Shown: positions 1-6,837 of the stretch, piece by piece
How the letters are laid out: every line of letters starts with the position of its first letter
Position numbering within the stretch: the stretch's first letter is position 1
DNA from: JBBRMY01 sp038230595
Lineage (GTDB): Bacteria > Bacteroidota > Ignavibacteria > Tepidaquicellales > Tepidaquicellaceae
Reading direction: 5' to 3'
NCBI GenBank assembly: GCA_038230595.1
Contig: JBBRMY010000080.1
Coordinates: 1-12,184, forward strand
DNA length: 12,184 bases
Notes under the pieces: generated by a model
Database searches by the model: none
Told to the model about the DNA's origin: nothing
What the model saw: only the letters and a program-made list of their open reading frames with translations
Translations under genes and position numbers: made by a program

Positions 1-3
1 AAC

Positions 4-52
4 AAACCTTATTACCTTATTCTTAAATAAAAAGAATAAGGTAATAAGGTTT
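4..52. terminator. Perfect 21-bp hairpin, probable transcription terminator downstream of rnpB
   Basis: Bases 4-24 and 32-52 are exact reverse complements (21 bp, no mismatch) around a 7-base AAATAAA loop. The arm contains the tandem ACCTTATT-ACCTTATT. The stem is long but AT-rich. It lies about 50 bases beyond the 3' end of rnpB in that gene's direction of transcription and could stop rnpB read-through. Because the arms are symmetrical and end in AAACC/GGTTT, it could also work for a rightward gene ending left of the window. There is no long U-tract directly after either arm, so this is less certain than a classic intrinsic terminator. Confidence 0.55.
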
Positions 53-102
53 ATAATTTAATACTTCAATAAGGCTAAAAAAATAACTCTTAACTCTAAA
101 TA

Positions 103-500
103 AATATTCCATCCTGTTCCGTAAGCCGGATTCTGTATCCCGCATAAGGCGGGTGACGATCATTTATCTTGATACATCATTGCTGATGTATTCCTTGCAG
201 CCTACCCCGGAAGCGTAATTTAGCGAGCACACCTTTAAAGCTTCCTATACATGGCCTTGCTCCGAATGAGGTTTATCAGTCTTAGAGATCACTCTCTAAA
301 CGGTAGGCTCTTAACCTGCCTTTTCACCCTTGCTTGCGAAGAATCGCAGCGGTATAAGTTTCTGTGACACTTTCTGAAACAAAGATTTGCATCTTTATTT
401 CCCCGGGTTTCACCGGGCATTCATGCTCTGAAGGAGTCCGGACTTTCCTCACCATCTCAATTAAGAGATTAGCGCGATCATCTGGAACAGGATGGAAATA
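103..500 (-). ncRNA. rnpB: RNase P RNA (type A), catalytic subunit of ribonuclease P
   Basis: This RNA is the catalytic component of RNase P, which removes 5' leaders from pre-tRNAs in the cytoplasm. On the minus strand the conserved 5' core GAGGAAAGTCCGGAC (450-436) and the conserved 3' core ACAGAATCCGGCTTACGG (136-119) that form helix P4 and its surroundings are both intact. The ends pair as P1: TTCCATCCTGTTCC (497-484) with GGAACAGGATGGAA (120-107), 14 perfect pairs. Internal helices visible are a P12 stem with a GTGA tetraloop (282-299), an 8-bp stem capped by GCAA in the P18 position (172-191), and a short CCCGC/GCGGG stem (139-153) in the P19 position. The GGGGTAGGCTGC stretch near 213-196 carries the GGU that binds the tRNA CCA end. 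The length of about 398 nt is normal for type A. The exact ends are inferred from P1. The gene follows the RNase HI gene closely and has its own -10 box. Confidence 0.96.
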
Positions 501-505
501 TTCTA

Positions 506-511
506 ATTATA
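506..511 (-). promoter_or_regulatory. Perfect -10 box (TATAAT) for rnpB
   Basis: The minus strand reads TATAAT at 511-506, immediately after the RNase HI stop codon (517-515). It places a start site near 500-499, exactly where the P1 helix of rnpB begins. No good TTGACA-like -35 is present at 16-18 bases (the hexamer at 17 bases is CAGTAA), so the -10 may work with a degenerate -35 lying inside the 3' end of the upstream gene. That agreement between the -10 position and the predicted RNA 5' end is the main support. Confidence 0.6.
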
Positions 512-514
512 AAC

Positions 515-973
515 TTAAAGTTGTTCTTTTACTGTTCTTTTTGTTTTTGCCTGAAGATGTTCATCTGTAGCTTTGTTGGCAAGTATATCTGCTAGCTTGT
601 TATCGCTTCTTAGAACATGTGTTATGGAAAATTCTTTGCCGATAGATCTTATTCCTGTAAAAAATTTTTCTGAAAGCTCTTTCAGCTTCAGGTCTTTTAT
701 TTTATATTTTCCTGTCAGCTGCTTTACCATAAGTTCACTGTCAGAATAAAATAAGATCTTATTGTAATTTACATCAAGCTGCTTAATTATATCAATGCTT
801 TTTACTATTGCAGAATATTCAGCCTGGTTATTTGTTACTATTCCTAAATATTCACAATGCTCTTTCAGAACTTCATCCTGAGGATCCAGAATAACGATTC
901 CCATTCCTGAATGCCCCGGATTTCCTCTTGCAGTAGCATCAGTGAAAACTTTTATAAAATCAGCTTTTTCCAA
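515..973 (-). CDS. RNase HI-family ribonuclease (rnhA-like)
   Basis: A 152-residue single-domain protein of the RNase HI fold, expected to cleave the RNA strand of RNA-DNA hybrids with two metal ions in the cytoplasm. The four acidic active-site positions are visible: D12 (FTDATARGNPG), E52 (NNQAEYSA), D78 (FYSDSELMVKQL) and D129 (NKLADILANKA). It lacks the long basic-protrusion insertion of E. coli RnhA and resembles the compact YpdQ-type/actinobacterial RNase HI branch. The start must be TTG (973-971): an in-frame TGA lies immediately upstream (976-974) and the first internal Met is residue 24, beyond catalytic D12. The gene begins 6 bases after the stop of the zinc-ribbon gene, so translational coupling is likely, and rnpB starts about 15 bases after its own stop. 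The lysine-rich C-terminal tail (about 140-150) has no assigned role. The exact in vivo substrate is not determined by sequence. Confidence 0.9.
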   Translation of the reverse strand: MEKADFIKVFTDATARGNPGHSGMGIVILDPQDEVLKEHCEYLGIVTNNQAEYSAIVKSIDIIKQLDVNYNKILFYSDSELMVKQLTGKYKIKDLKLKELSEKFFTGIRSIGKEFSITHVLRSDNKLADILANKATDEHLQAKTKRTVKEQL

Positions 974-979
974 TCAGGA

Positions 980-1816
980 TTATGAATTTTCCTGTACAGG
1001 AATAAGCTCTTCAGAAATAAGAATTCTTCCGCATGATTCACAAACATAGATCTTTTCAGCGGCTCTTATTTCAATAACTTTTTGAGGTGGTATAGCGTTA
1101 TAGCATCCTGTGCAATTTCCTTTTCTTACTATTGAAACTGCTTCACCGTTATACATCCTGTTCATTTTTTCATATAAAGATTTATTCTCAGCAGTAAGCG
1201 ATTCCATTAATGCCTTCTTCTTCTTTTTCATTTCCTTTTCGTCGGACTTGTATTCTTCTTCCAGTTCTTTCAGCATAGCCTGCTTGTCTTCAAGTTCTAA
1301 TCTCAGAGTATTAAGCTTGCTTTCAACATCTTCATTATTCTTATTGTGATCTTCTATTTGCTTTACTAACTCTTTTAATCTCTTTTCATTTTTTCTGATC
1401 TCATCAAAGCTGTTATCAATTGTAGTCACTATGGCATCATACTCCTTATTGCTTTTTACGCTAAATTTTTCCTGATCATATTTTGTGATCTTTTCTTCGA
1501 TCTTAATATTAGATTCAGTAAGAGTTTTCTTTTCCTTTTCAAGTGCCGCAAAATTTGAATCCCTGTCGGAATTTTTTGTTGCTATTTCTTCCAGCTTTGC
1601 TTTTAACGTAGGGATTATTTTCGGAAGGTCACCTTTTTCTTCCTCTATCTCAAATAATTCCTTATCTATCCTGGAAAGATCATAAAATGTTATTAGCTTT
1701 TCAGTAAGTTTTGGCTTTGATTCAGATGATTCACTTGTGTATTCCAGAATAGTTGACTCTAAATGCTCATGAGTTTTATCTTCCTGTCCAACATTCTTAT
1801 TCTGTTTATCTGACAT
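980..1816 (-). CDS. Coiled-coil protein with C-terminal C4 zinc ribbon (COG1579/zf-RING_7 family)
   Basis: A 278-residue cytoplasmic protein with three parts. A polar N-terminal extension covers about 1-40. A long charged helical region (about 45-215), very rich in Glu/Lys, has the look of an antiparallel coiled coil. The C-terminal zinc ribbon has C235-x2-C238 and C259-x2-C262. The family includes Chlamydia CT398/CdsZ, Helicobacter HP0958/FlgZ and mycobacterial Rv2229c. Some members bind the sigma-54 factor or RNA, but no general function is established. The ATG at 1816 gives the N-terminal extension before the family-typical start near LITFYDLSRID (about residue 41), so a later start cannot be excluded, although the next in-frame Met are far inside the coiled coil. 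It is first in an apparent operon with the RNase HI gene. The pairing of this family with RNase HI is also seen in actinobacteria (Rv2229c-Rv2228c), supporting a shared nucleic-acid role. No Nif3-like gene, a common third partner, is present here. Confidence 0.88.
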   Translation of the reverse strand: MSDKQNKNVGQEDKTHEHLESTILEYTSESSESKPKLTEKLITFYDLSRIDKELFEIEEEKGDLPKIIPTLKAKLEEIATKNSDRDSNFAALEKEKKTLTESNIKIEEKITKYDQEKFSVKSNKEYDAIVTTIDNSFDEIRKNEKRLKELVKQIEDHNKNNEDVESKLNTLRLELEDKQAMLKELEEEYKSDEKEMKKKKKALMESLTAENKSLYEKMNRMYNGEAVSIVRKGNCTGCYNAIPPQKVIEIRAAEKIYVCESCGRILISEELIPVQENS

Positions 1817-1896
1817 AGTATATGGAATATTTATTTAGTTTATGATTAAATGAATTGCTTAAACCTGCGGTACTTACTGCTCGAAAAGTTTATACT

Positions 1897-1995
1897 GAAT
1901 TCAGAAATTTTTTAAACTAACATGAGAGCAAAAAAAAAGTGCCCTGTTTTTTCTTGGACACTTTTTAAAAATTTATGCTCGAAATTCCTGAATTC
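1897..1995. repeat. Nested inverted repeat of 99 bases, MITE-like or RNA-forming
   Basis: The outer arms, 1897-1910 and 1982-1995, are 14-base inverted repeats with a single mismatch (GAATTCAGAAATTT against GAATTCAGGAATTT). Inside lies a second hairpin (1934-1943 with 1956-1966). A pair of direct repeats also flanks or overlaps it: TGCTCGAAA at 1878-1886 and 1976-1984, each followed by CTGAATTC (1895-1902 and 1988-1995). TATACT occurs next to the left arm (1891-1896) and 4 bases beyond the right arm (2000-2005), a possible but weak target duplication. No coding capacity for a transposase is present. Confidence 0.5.
1930..1966 (-). terminator. Intrinsic-terminator-like hairpin in the uvrA/zinc-ribbon intergenic region
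   Basis: On the minus strand, AAAAAGTG-T-CC pairs with GGCACTTTTT (1966-1956 with 1943-1934; one bulged base) around a 12-base loop, and the 3' arm runs directly into nine T residues (1938-1930). That is a good intrinsic terminator for a leftward transcript. It sits about 115-150 bases upstream of the zinc-ribbon start codon, with no leftward gene before it. It would therefore terminate either a short untranslated RNA or the leader of that operon. A rightward transcript would meet only a five-U run. Confidence 0.5.
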
Positions 1996-2139
1996 TTAAT
2001 ATACTTTTTCTTAGATCTCATTAGATATAAAATTACTCATGCAGGTTTCTAAAATCAAGGCAGTAAAGTATAGTTTTTTGCATAATAACATGCATATCCA
2101 CCAATTTTTCCGGTACATTGTAAAATGATAATTTTTGGA

Positions 2140-2159
2140 ATTGTTACATTATAAACAAT
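2140..2159. promoter_or_regulatory. Candidate operator dyad upstream of uvrA
   Basis: ATTGTT (2140-2145), 8 bases, then AACAAT (2154-2159) form a perfect 6-bp-arm dyad centred about 51 bases before the uvrA start codon. The spacing resembles the CTGT-N8-ACAG layout of proteobacterial LexA boxes, and uvrA is a classic SOS gene. The half-site differs from known LexA sites and the surrounding DNA is AT-rich, so chance is a real alternative. Confidence 0.3.
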
Positions 2160-2200
2160 AAGTTAATTTTACAGATTTACCAATTTCGATACGATTTATA

Positions 2201-5101
2201 ATGATTGAATCACATTTAGATAAAATTATAGTTAAAGGTGCCAGAGTACACAATCTCAAGAATGTCGACCTCGAAATTCCCCGCGATAGTTTAGTTGTTT
2301 TTACCGGTCTTTCCGGCTCAGGAAAATCCTCTCTAGCATTTGATACGATATATGCTGAAGGTCAGAGAAGATTCATGGAAACTTTGTCAGCTTATGCCCG
2401 GCAATTCATTGGAGGTATCGAACGACCGGATGTCGATAAGATCGAAGGCCTCTCTCCTGCAATTTCTATTGAACAAAAAACTATTTCTCAGAACCCGCGT
2501 TCCACTGTCGGAACTGTAACTGAAATATATGATTTCCTCAGATTATTATATGCAAGAACAGGAACTCAATATTCACCTGATAGCGGCAAAGCTGTTACTC
2601 GTCAGACAATAGATCAGATAATAGATAAAGTCTTTGAGCTGAAAGAAGGATCAAAGATCTCCATTCTTGCTCCGGTGGTTAAAGGAAGAAAAGGACATTA
2701 CAGAGAGCTCTTTGAAGAGATTTCAAAAGACGGATTTACAAAGGTAAGAGTTGATGGTGAGATACAGGATATCGAGCCGAAGATGAAGCTTACAAGGTTT
2801 AAAATTCATGATATTGAAGTTGTTATTGACAGAGTTGTAATAAATGAAAAATCAAGAGAGCGTATTTTTAATTCTCTTGAAATGGGACTTCGTATGGGTG
2901 AAGGTCTTGTAATTATTCACGATGGAAAAGCAGACAGATTATTTAATGAAAAGCTTTCTGATCCTGTTACAGGAAGAAGCTTCTCCGAACCTGCGCCAAA
3001 TGCTTTCTCATTTAACTCTCCTTATGGCTGGTGCAATGAATGTTATGGACTCGGTGAGAAAAAAGATATTGATATTAAAAAGCTTTTTCCTAATGAAGAA
3101 CTGTCATTAGAGCAAGGGGGGATTGCGCCTCTTGGAAAGCCAAAGAGTACTTGGATTTTCTCAATTGTGAAGGGATTGCTTAAGCATTATAATATTAAGA
3201 TCGATACTCCGGTTAAAGATTATCCTAAGGAATTAAGAGAGGCATTAATTGACGGAACAGATGTCCGCATTAAATATCAGCATATTTCAGCCAACAACAG
3301 ATCAGAAGAATACAATAATAAATTTACGGGACTTCTCAGATATATTAAGCATTTTTCTCAGGATTCAACTTCTGAAACAATTCGTGTCTGGGCAGAAAGC
3401 TTTATGAGCATATCCAAATGCCCGGTTTGCAAAGGCGGCAGACTGAAAGAAGATTCTCTATGGGTAAAATTTCAGGATCTCAGTATTAATCAGATTACTG
3501 AAATGTCTATAACTGACTGCAAAAAATTCTTCGAAAGTATTAAGCTAGACGACAGAAAAAAAATGATAGCAGAGCAGATCATAAAAGAAGTTAATACCCG
3601 TCTTGATTTTTTACTAAATGTCGGACTTGAATATCTTTCATTAGACAGAAGCGCTAGATCATTGTCCGGAGGTGAAGCTCAGCGTATCAGGCTTGCAACT
3701 CAGATTGGATCACAGCTTACAGGTGTTCTCTATATTCTTGATGAACCGTCAATCGGACTGCATCAAAGAGATAATATAAAGCTCATTGACTCATTAAAAA
3801 AGCTTCGTGACCTGGGAAATTCTGTCATCGTTGTAGAGCATGATAAAGAGATGATAGAAAAATCTGATTTCGTTGTTGATCTTGGTCCCGGAGCAGGGGA
3901 GCATGGAGGAATGATAACTTCTTTTGGACCACCCGCAATGATGAGCGGTAATTCTATAACTGCAGATTATATTTCCGGTAAAAAAGAAATTGAAGTCCCC
4001 TCAGTAAGAAGAGAAGGCAACGGGAAGCAGATAATTCTAAAAGGCGCTAAAGGAAATAATTTAAAAAATGTCACTTTAAAGATACATTTAGGAAAGTTTA
4101 TTTGCATAACCGGAGTCAGCGGCTCAGGAAAATCAACGCTGATCAATGAAACACTGTTCAAGATCCTTTCAATGAAATTCTCCAGAACTCCTGAAACTCC
4201 ATTGCCATATTCTTCTATCGAAGGACTCTCTGAAATTACAGACGAAAGATTTAAAAGAATAATTGATAAAGTAATTGAAATAGATCAGTCACCTATAGGA
4301 AGAACTCCAAGAAGCAATCCTGCAACATATACCGGGCTTTTTACTTTTGTAAGAGATATTTTTGCTTCACTTCCTGATTCAAAGATCAGAGGCTATAAAA
4401 CGGGAAGATTTTCTTTTAACGTTAAATCAGATAATGGAGGAGGAAGATGTGAAGCATGTGAAGGTGATGGATTAAGAAAAATTGAAATGAATTTCCTTCC
4501 CGATGTATATGTTACCTGTGATGTTTGCAATGGAAGAAGGTATAATAAGGAAACTCTGGAAGTTAAGTATAAAGGAAAATCAATTGCAGATGTTCTGGAA
4601 TTAACCGTTGAAGATGCATTAACATTTTTTGAACCGGTCCCATCGCTGAGAAGAAAGCTTCAGACATTGTTTGATGTAGGCTTAGGGTACATCAGACTGG
4701 GGCAGCAGGCAACAACTTTATCAGGAGGCGAAGCTCAAAGAGTTAAGCTTTCCACTGAGCTTTCCAAAGTTCAGACAGGAAGAACACTGTATATTCTTGA
4801 TGAACCAACTACGGGTCTGCATTTTGAAGATATTAGATTGCTGCTTCAGGTTTTAAACAAGCTTGTGGAAAAAGGAAACACTGTTCTTGTTATAGAGCAT
4901 AATCTCGATGTAATAAAATCATGTGACTGGGTAATTGATATGGGTCCTGAAGGAGGAGCTGCCGGAGGGAAGATAATTGCTGAAGGTACACCTGAAGAAG
5001 TTGTAAAAAAATATTTGAAAGTAAGTCACACAGCAAAATATCTGAAAGAAGAGCTTGATAGATTTAATGCCTTTTCTCTTAAATCGAAAAAGGTTTTATA
5101 A
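2201..5101 (+). CDS. uvrA: UvrABC excinuclease subunit A (DNA damage-recognition ABC ATPase)
   Basis: 966 residues, the usual length of UvrA1. As a dimer it scans DNA, recognises bulky lesions and loads UvrB in nucleotide excision repair. It has two ABC ATPase halves: Walker A GLSGSGKSS (36-44), signature LSGGEAQ (488-494) and Walker B LYILDEP (510-516); then Walker A GVSGSGKST (638-646), signature LSGGEAQ (840-846) and Walker B LYILDEP (863-869). The UvrB-binding and insertion domains lie between about 115 and 400. Zinc modules: the C-terminal one is complete (C750, C753, C773, C776) and contacts DNA in the family. C407/C410 form the CPVC pair. The N-terminal module keeps only C278/C281; the preceding CPxC pair is replaced by cysteine-free sequence (about 245-265). 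ATG at 2201 gives the canonical N-terminus (MIESHLDKIIVKGAR..HNLKN). There is no clear ribosome binding site. It stands alone between divergent and convergent neighbours, so it is probably monocistronic. Confidence 0.98.
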   Translation: MIESHLDKIIVKGARVHNLKNVDLEIPRDSLVVFTGLSGSGKSSLAFDTIYAEGQRRFMETLSAYARQFIGGIERPDVDKIEGLSPAISIEQKTISQNPRSTVGTVTEIYDFLRLLYARTGTQYSPDSGKAVTRQTIDQIIDKVFELKEGSKISILAPVVKGRKGHYRELFEEISKDGFTKVRVDGEIQDIEPKMKLTRFKIHDIEVVIDRVVINEKSRERIFNSLEMGLRMGEGLVIIHDGKADRLFNEKLSDPVTGRSFSEPAPNAFSFNSPYGWCNECYGLGEKKDIDIKKLFPNEELSLEQGGIAPLGKPKSTWIFSIVKGLLKHYNIKIDTPVKDYPKELREALIDGTDVRIKYQHISANNRSEEYNNKFTGLLRYIKHFSQDSTSETIRVWAESFMSISKCPVCKGGRLKEDSLWVKFQDLSINQITEMSITDCKKFFESIKLDDRKKMIAEQIIKEVNTRLDFLLNVGLEYLSLDRSARSLSGGEAQRIRLATQIGSQLTGVLYILDEPSIGLHQRDNIKLIDSLKKLRDLGNSVIVVEHDKEMIEKSDFVVDLGPGAGEHGGMITSFGPPAMMSGNSITADYISGKKEIEVPSVRREGNGKQIILKGAKGNNLKNVTLKIHLGKFICITGVSGSGKSTLINETLFKILSMKFSRTPETPLPYSSIEGLSEITDERFKRIIDKVIEIDQSPIGRTPRSNPATYTGLFTFVRDIFASLPDSKIRGYKTGRFSFNVKSDNGGGRCEACEGDGLRKIEMNFLPDVYVTCDVCNGRRYNKETLEVKYKGKSIADVLELTVEDALTFFEPVPSLRRKLQTLFDVGLGYIRLGQQATTLSGGEAQRVKLSTELSKVQTGRTLYILDEPTTGLHFEDIRLLLQVLNKLVEKGNTVLVIEHNLDVIKSCDWVIDMGPEGGAAGGKIIAEGTPEEVVKKYLKVSHTAKYLKEELDRFNAFSLKSKKVL

Positions 5102-5112
5102 CTTTCCGCCGT

Positions 5113-5152
5113 TGTTGGTGTTTAGTTCCGATAAATCGGAACGTCACCAACA
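5113..5152. terminator. Two-tier hairpin between convergent uvrA and monooxygenase genes
   Basis: Outer arms TGTTGGTG (5113-5120) and CACCAACA (5145-5152) are perfect 8-bp complements. The inner arms GTTCCGA (5125-5131) and TCGGAAC (5136-5142) form a 7-bp stem with a TAAA loop. The position, 12 bases after the uvrA stop and 21 before the end of the opposing gene, suits a bidirectional terminator. No U-tract follows on either strand, so it may instead be an mRNA 3'-end stabiliser or a small dispersed palindrome. Confidence 0.5.
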
Positions 5153-5172
5153 GTCATCAAAAAGAAACTAAC

Positions 5173-6726
5173 CTATAAAATAAAATACTTCTTCAAATGC
5201 CCGTGCATTTTTCCCACATTACCTGTTTCATCTATGTAACAAATGTAATTGTCAGGTCTGACAAGTGCCATCCATGAATCAGAAAATCCCTTCTTCTTTA
5301 ATGTTTCAACATTAGTTGTATTCTTTTCTATTTCTATAACGTTATAAAATTTATTCTCTACAATATTTTGTGAAACATTAAATTTTATCAAAGTAAAATT
5401 TAATAAAGACCTGTCTCTTATCATTTCATATATCGAAAGTCGTTCCCCATTCTCTACATAATTAAACCAGGGAAATCTCACACCTGCTTTTACTTTGCCC
5501 GCCTTACCCTCTGAAAGATCAGATGATCTGTAATTGATCTTTATCTGTGAAACAAACTTGAAAAGTAATTTTTGAACAAGATCTGATCTTGTCAGTAATG
5601 GAAATAAAGTCGGAAGAATGGAAAGCCTTAGAAAAGAATAAAACGATCCGGGCTTTGTCATCACAGTAAACATTCTATCAGTAGTTTTTAACAGATCCTC
5701 AGCTATAGGATTTCTTTCATTATGATATGTTTCCAATAGTTCTGGTCTTGCGAAACCCTTTATAACATAAGCCAGCTTCCAGGAAAGATTATATGTATCC
5801 TGAAGACCCGTATTCATACCCTGACCGCCTGCAGGACTGTGTACATGTGCAGCATCTCCTGAAAAGAAAACATTGCCTGCATTAAATCTTTTTACTTTCT
5901 TGTGATGAAGCCTGTAAGTTGAATACCACGCAGTATTATAAAAATCGAATGGAATATTCTCATCCTTCTTTAAATGTCCGGCAATTTCTTCAAATTTAAT
6001 TTCATTATGATGATAATATTCTTTTGGAAGAATCCCGAGTATACGGTATCTGTTCTCTCCCTGCATAGGAAAGAAAAGATTGATAGAATATTTTGAAAGG
6101 AAAAGAAGAAGATTACTATGGGAAGTACCGGTCTTAGCATGAGTATCAGCAACAAAAAAAACATTCTCATATGTGCCTCCTGTAAAAGGCATACCGGAAA
6201 TTTCTCTTATAATACTTCTGTTCCCATCACATGCACAGATATATTTACATTTTACATTGCTCAGTTCTCCATTTAGATCTTTTAGCTTTATTATATATCC
6301 ATCACTTGATCTTTCATAACTTTCAACTCCTTTATTCCAGTCAACATTGTTTCCTGTCGATAATAATCTATTGTATAACAAACTTTCATTTTTGCTTTGT
6401 TCGTAGATCATTGCAAAAGGGAAGGGACTAAATTCAGCTCCTTTATCAAGAAATTCTGCCGTTGAAATTTCTTTAGCATTTTTTAAAAAAGTAAACCCTA
6501 TAGCTTTCTGCCCGTCTCTTTCAATTTCATCACTAAGTCCAAGCTGCTGATATATCTCCATGCTCCTTGATTGAACTGCTAATGCTCTGGATTCAATAGT
6601 TGGAGCGCTTTTTTTATCAACAATTAAAAAATTAATACCAAAATGCTGAAGTATATTTGCCAGCAGCAATCCTGTCGGACCGGCGCCGGAAATCACAACA
6701 TCATAATATTTATTTTCAGGTGTCAA
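5173..6726 (-). CDS. FAD-dependent aromatic-type monooxygenase (PheA/TfdB/MhpA-like)
   Basis: A 517-residue class A flavoprotein monooxygenase, expected to use NAD(P)H and O2 to hydroxylate a small, probably aromatic or polyketide-like, substrate. Seen in the sequence: a Rossmann dinucleotide motif GAGPTG (14-19), the DG motif CACDGNRS (164-171), and the FAD-ribose GD motif SGDAAHVHSPAGGQGMN (289-305). The C-terminal domain (about 400-517) ends with LVRPDNYICYID, the conserved RPD segment of the thioredoxin-like dimerisation domain found in phenol hydroxylase-type members. No signal peptide or membrane segment is visible. The start is TTG (6726-6724): no ATG or GTG lies between the upstream in-frame TAA (6744-6742) and the Rossmann motif. 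The gene is isolated, with a terminator at 6783-6811 before it, so it has its own promoter in the 50 AT-rich bases between. No dioxygenase, transporter or regulator neighbours it, and the substrate cannot be assigned. Confidence 0.9.
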   Translation of the reverse strand: MTPENKYYDVVISGAGPTGLLLANILQHFGINFLIVDKKSAPTIESRALAVQSRSMEIYQQLGLSDEIERDGQKAIGFTFLKNAKEISTAEFLDKGAEFSPFPFAMIYEQSKNESLLYNRLLSTGNNVDWNKGVESYERSSDGYIIKLKDLNGELSNVKCKYICACDGNRSIIREISGMPFTGGTYENVFFVADTHAKTGTSHSNLLLFLSKYSINLFFPMQGENRYRILGILPKEYYHHNEIKFEEIAGHLKKDENIPFDFYNTAWYSTYRLHHKKVKRFNAGNVFFSGDAAHVHSPAGGQGMNTGLQDTYNLSWKLAYVIKGFARPELLETYHNERNPIAEDLLKTTDRMFTVMTKPGSFYSFLRLSILPTLFPLLTRSDLVQKLLFKFVSQIKINYRSSDLSEGKAGKVKAGVRFPWFNYVENGERLSIYEMIRDRSLLNFTLIKFNVSQNIVENKFYNVIEIEKNTTNVETLKKKGFSDSWMALVRPDNYICYIDETGNVGKMHGHLKKYFIL

Positions 6727-6782
6727 ATTAATATAAGTAAATTAAAAGTATTAATAAAAAATTAAAACATCTATTAAATAAC

Positions 6783-6811
6783 AAAAAAGCCGGTCAATGA
6801 CCGGCTTTTTT
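6783..6811 (-). terminator. Strong intrinsic terminator behind the M13 peptidase gene
   Basis: AAAAAAGCCGGT (6783-6794), a CAATG loop and ACCGGCTTTTTT (6800-6811) make a perfect 12-bp hairpin with a GC core, an A-run before it and a T-run after it on both strands. It ends transcription of the leftward peptidase gene 27 bases after its stop codon and insulates the downstream monooxygenase gene. It could work in either direction. Confidence 0.92.
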
Positions 6812-6837
6812 ATATGAAAAATATTCTAACCATTTTA

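Larger units (their letters stand above)
1817..2200. other. Divergent intergenic region between the zinc-ribbon operon and uvrA
   Basis: 384 bases of very AT-rich DNA with no credible gene. It must hold the promoters for both the leftward zinc-ribbon/RNase HI genes and rightward uvrA, but no strong -35/-10 pair stands out for either. Two structured parts are listed separately: a nested palindrome at 1897-1995 and a 20-bp dyad at 2140-2159. A further short inverted repeat, TGCAT-N6-ATGCA, lies at 2079-2094. Confidence 0.8.

Noticed and set aside
364..570. 68-codon open frame on the plus strand
   Set aside because: It runs antisense through the conserved core of rnpB and the end of the RNase HI gene and has no recognisable protein features.
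1922..1999. 25-codon open frame on the plus strand starting ATG AGA GCA
   Set aside because: It is formed by the hairpin and A/T runs of the nested palindrome; no ribosome binding site and no coding character.
2168..2202. TTTACA and TATAAT as a uvrA promoter
   Set aside because: The spacing is 23 bases and the -10 would overlap the uvrA start codon, so it cannot serve this start.
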